A stretch of 63,443 nucleotides of DNA from Bacteroidales bacterium (GTDB taxonomy: Bacteria; Bacteroidota; Bacteroidia; Bacteroidales; 4484-276), in assembly GCA_035647615.1 (NCBI GenBank), contig DASRND010000027.1, positions 1 through 63,443 of the forward strand, given 5' to 3'. Below, in pieces: positions 61,536 to 63,443 of the stretch; within the stretch, counting starts at the first letter, position 1, and each line of letters begins with the position of its first letter. Position numbers and translations under genes: made by a program. The notes under the pieces are model-generated. The model did not search any database. It saw only the letters and a list, made by a program, of their open reading frames with translations, and was not told the DNA's origin.

Positions 61536-63083
61536 TTAAAACGGTGGGATGCCATGTTTTTTTTGCGGTCGCTCCACCGACTTATTTTTGGATATCTGCA
61601 AAGCATGCAACAGAAAAGGACGTGTTTCTTCGGGTTCTATCACGGCATCGATATATCCATAAGCTGCTGCCACATAAGGATTGGCAAACTTTTCCTTGTA
61701 TTCTTCTATCTTTTCCTGACGGAGCTTTTCGGGGTTTTTGGCCTGCATTATCTCCTTACGGAAAATAATGTTGGCGGCGCCTTCGGGACCCATTACCGCT
61801 ATTTCGGCGGTAGGCCAGGCAAATACAAAGTCGGCGCGCAGATGGTGCGAGCACATGGCTATGTAGCCGCCGCCATAAGCTTTGCGCAATATCACTGTAA
61901 GCTTGGGAACAGTGGCTTCGCTGTAGGCGTAAAGGATTTTGGCGCCGTGGCGGATAACGCCTGCATGTTCCTGCTCCACGCCCGGCAAGTAGCCCGGCAA
62001 GTCGACAAACGTACACAGCGGAATATTGAAAGCATCGCAATAGCGGACAAAACGAGCGGCTTTGTCAGATGAATCCACATCGAGCACACCGGCAAGTACC
62101 AGCGGCTGGTTGGCTACAAACCCTATTGTTTCGCCATCTAACCTGCCAAAACCAATTACAATATTGGCGGCAAAGAGTTCGTGAATCTCAAAAAATTCAG
62201 AGTCGTCCACCACTGCCCGTATCACATCGCGTACATCGTAGGGCTGCTTGGCATCACTGGGAATGATGTCTTCAAGGTTGAACTTGCGGCTTTTGGGTTT
62301 TTTCTTGGGGAATGAATCAGCTTTTTTAAAGTTGTTCCAGGGGATAAAGCTAACCAATTGTTTTATCTGACTGAAGCACTCCACCTCGGTCTCGGCATAG
62401 AAATGCGCATTGCCGGTAATTTCGGCATGGGTGCGTGCGCCGCCAAGCTCTTCCATGGTTATCTCTTCGCCCAGCACCGTCTTTATCACTTCGGGACCGG
62501 TGATAAACATCTTGGAGATTTTATCCACCACAAACACAAAGTCGGTGAGTGCAGGCGAATACACTGCGCCACCGGCACAGGGGCCCAAAATCACCGAAAT
62601 CTGCGGGATGACGCCCGAGGCCTGCGTGTTGCGATAAAAAATCTCGCCATAACCTGCCAGCGAGTTCACACCTTCCTGAATACGGGCGCCACCAGAATCG
62701 TTGATGCCAATAAGGGGCACCTTCAGATTCATGGCATGATCCATAATCTTGGTAATCTTCTTAGCGTGCATGTAGCCCAGCGAACCGCCGGCCACCGTAA
62801 AATCCTGCGCATAAATGCAAACAGGATGTCCTAATATTGTTCCTGTTCCGGTAATTACACCGTCGCCGGGCAGGTACTTCTGATCCATGTCGAAATCTCT
62901 ACCGGCATGTTCCACAAATAGATCGTACTCATGAAATGATTTGGCATCAACCAGGGCGATAATTCGTTCGCGCGCGGTAAGCTTTCCGGTGGCCTTTTGC
63001 CGCTCGATGGCTTTGTCGCCACCACCTTTAAGCGCATCACGCATCCTGCGACGCAAATCTGTTGATTTAGATTTTTCTGGCAT
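61536..63083 (-). CDS. Acyl-CoA carboxyltransferase (propionyl-CoA carboxylase beta / methylmalonyl-CoA decarboxylase alpha)
   Basis: A 515-residue crotonase-fold carboxyltransferase of the PccB/MmdA family: GSLGYMHAKKITKIMDHAM, GINDSGGARIQEGVNSLAGYGEIF, ILGPCAGGAVYSPALTDF, TFVDLPGYLPGVEQEHAG, and AYGGGYIAMCSHHL with GPEGAANIIFR. It transfers carboxyl between biotin and propionyl-CoA (or removes it from methylmalonyl-CoA). Length and motifs are normal. TATCTTTG (63147-63154) is a likely -7 box upstream. It is cotranscribed with the biotin carrier gene. Which direction it runs is not decided by the window. Confidence 0.93.
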   Translation of the reverse strand: MPEKSKSTDLRRRMRDALKGGGDKAIERQKATGKLTARERIIALVDAKSFHEYDLFVEHAGRDFDMDQKYLPGDGVITGTGTILGHPVCIYAQDFTVAGGSLGYMHAKKITKIMDHAMNLKVPLIGINDSGGARIQEGVNSLAGYGEIFYRNTQASGVIPQISVILGPCAGGAVYSPALTDFVFVVDKISKMFITGPEVIKTVLGEEITMEELGGARTHAEITGNAHFYAETEVECFSQIKQLVSFIPWNNFKKADSFPKKKPKSRKFNLEDIIPSDAKQPYDVRDVIRAVVDDSEFFEIHELFAANIVIGFGRLDGETIGFVANQPLVLAGVLDVDSSDKAARFVRYCDAFNIPLCTFVDLPGYLPGVEQEHAGVIRHGAKILYAYSEATVPKLTVILRKAYGGGYIAMCSHHLRADFVFAWPTAEIAVMGPEGAANIIFRKEIMQAKNPEKLRQEKIEEYKEKFANPYVAAAYGYIDAVIEPEETRPFLLHALQISKNKSVERPQKKHGIPPF

Positions 63084-63154
63084 AATCGTAATTTTAGTAA
63101 ATCAGCTTAGATCCGTTTAGTTTATCAAAAAAGTTGCAAATGAAGGCAAAGATA

Positions 63155-63443
63155 CACTTTATCAATTTCATTGTTTTCATCATCGGTTAAGTTGTTGACA
63201 ATGGTGACTAATAATTAGGGCGGCTGACGGGCTTTCCGCTATAGCTGGCTTGCGGCGGCTTTATTTTGGTCGGCGGTGCGGGGGCTTCCTGCGTCAGCCG
63301 CCACCCGCCGCCAAAATATGAGCCGCCACTTCGCCATCTGCCGCTCCAATCCCTGCCGCTGCCAACCAACAAGTTATTTTCAAAGCATCGAAACCGGCTT
63401 CGCAAGCTTTTAACTACACAATACTATATTTGCAGATTAATTT
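63155..63443. other. GC-rich non-coding right end
   Basis: Contains CGGGCTTTCCGCT (63228-63240), shared with 3415-3427, and a GC-rich block (to about 63365) with repeated CCGCC/GCGGC words. A 65-codon minus-strand ORF here is composed of low-complexity G/R/P residues and is not credible. It may be a dispersed repeat whose full extent lies outside. Confidence 0.4.

Noticed and set aside
63208-63405. 65-codon Gly/Arg/Pro-rich minus-strand ORF
   Set aside because: Low-complexity translation of a GC-rich non-coding block, no start context or family resemblance.

Overview
The window looks like a chromosome segment of a Bacteroidota bacterium, probably Bacteroidales-like. The evidence is a C-terminal type IX secretion (T9SS) sorting domain on the large surface protein, promoter-like boxes of the TTTG / TAnnTTTG type in front of many genes, start codons mostly without a clear Shine-Dalgarno sequence, the Bacteroidota-style division/wall (dcw) cluster ending in ftsZ and a YqeY-domain gene, a fused beta-phosphoglucomutase/GH65 phosphorylase, and a glycine-lipid-type acyltransferase pair. 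Most genes lie on the minus strand.

Layout. 0-3.2 kb is an accessory defence patch: a toxin-antitoxin operon whose third gene runs off the left edge and may be a SecB-like chaperone, a fragment of a type I restriction specificity gene (hsdS), and a DUF262/HNH (GmrSD-like) gene. 3.5-8.4 kb holds dihydrolipoyl dehydrogenase and an AlgI/AlgJ-like polysaccharide O-acetylation pair. 8.4-13 kb has uvrA and a LOG-family gene. 13.1-13.4 kb has tRNA-Gly(GCC) and tRNA-Leu(UAA), followed at once by a type IV McrBC system (13.4-17 kb) with two modified-base-reader-like domains on McrB, then an LPP20-like exported protein and a stand-alone RuvC-like nuclease fold. 19.6-25.7 kb is a co-directional set: a GNAT-fold protein, two tandem paralogous P-loop kinases and the phosphoglucomutase/phosphorylase fusion, which could form a disaccharide phosphorolysis pathway.

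25.9-28.7 kb is the ribosomal operon rplM-rpsI-rpsB-tsf. 28.8-34.7 kb carries a MerR regulator, an M23 peptidase, alaS, a PLP enzyme and a YqeY-domain gene. 34.7-49.5 kb is the dcw cluster (mraZ, rsmH, ftsL, ftsI, murE, mraY, murD, ftsW, murG, murC, ftsQ, ftsA, ftsZ). Its striking feature is that murD is only a C-terminal piece of 184 codons, so an intact copy must lie elsewhere or the contig is locally wrong. 49.9-53.1 kb has the glycine-lipid acyltransferase pair, engB and a ParE-type toxin-antitoxin module.

53.1-61.1 kb is a repeat-rich accessory stretch. Three copies of a 77-78 bp element with terminal inverted repeats bracket a 901-residue YadA-head-like T9SS protein. Next come a LytTR response regulator with a LytS-type kinase, a small ExbB/MotA-like membrane protein transcribed divergently, a GT-C-type membrane protein, and an orphan fragment of a T9SS sorting domain. 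The right end has a biotin carrier protein and an acyl-CoA carboxyltransferase. Several dispersed non-coding repeats recur: a 151-bp element at 11.9 and 22.4 kb, and 18-bp GACGC palindromes at 19.6 and 49.7 kb. No rRNA, CRISPR array, intact insertion sequence or prophage was seen.
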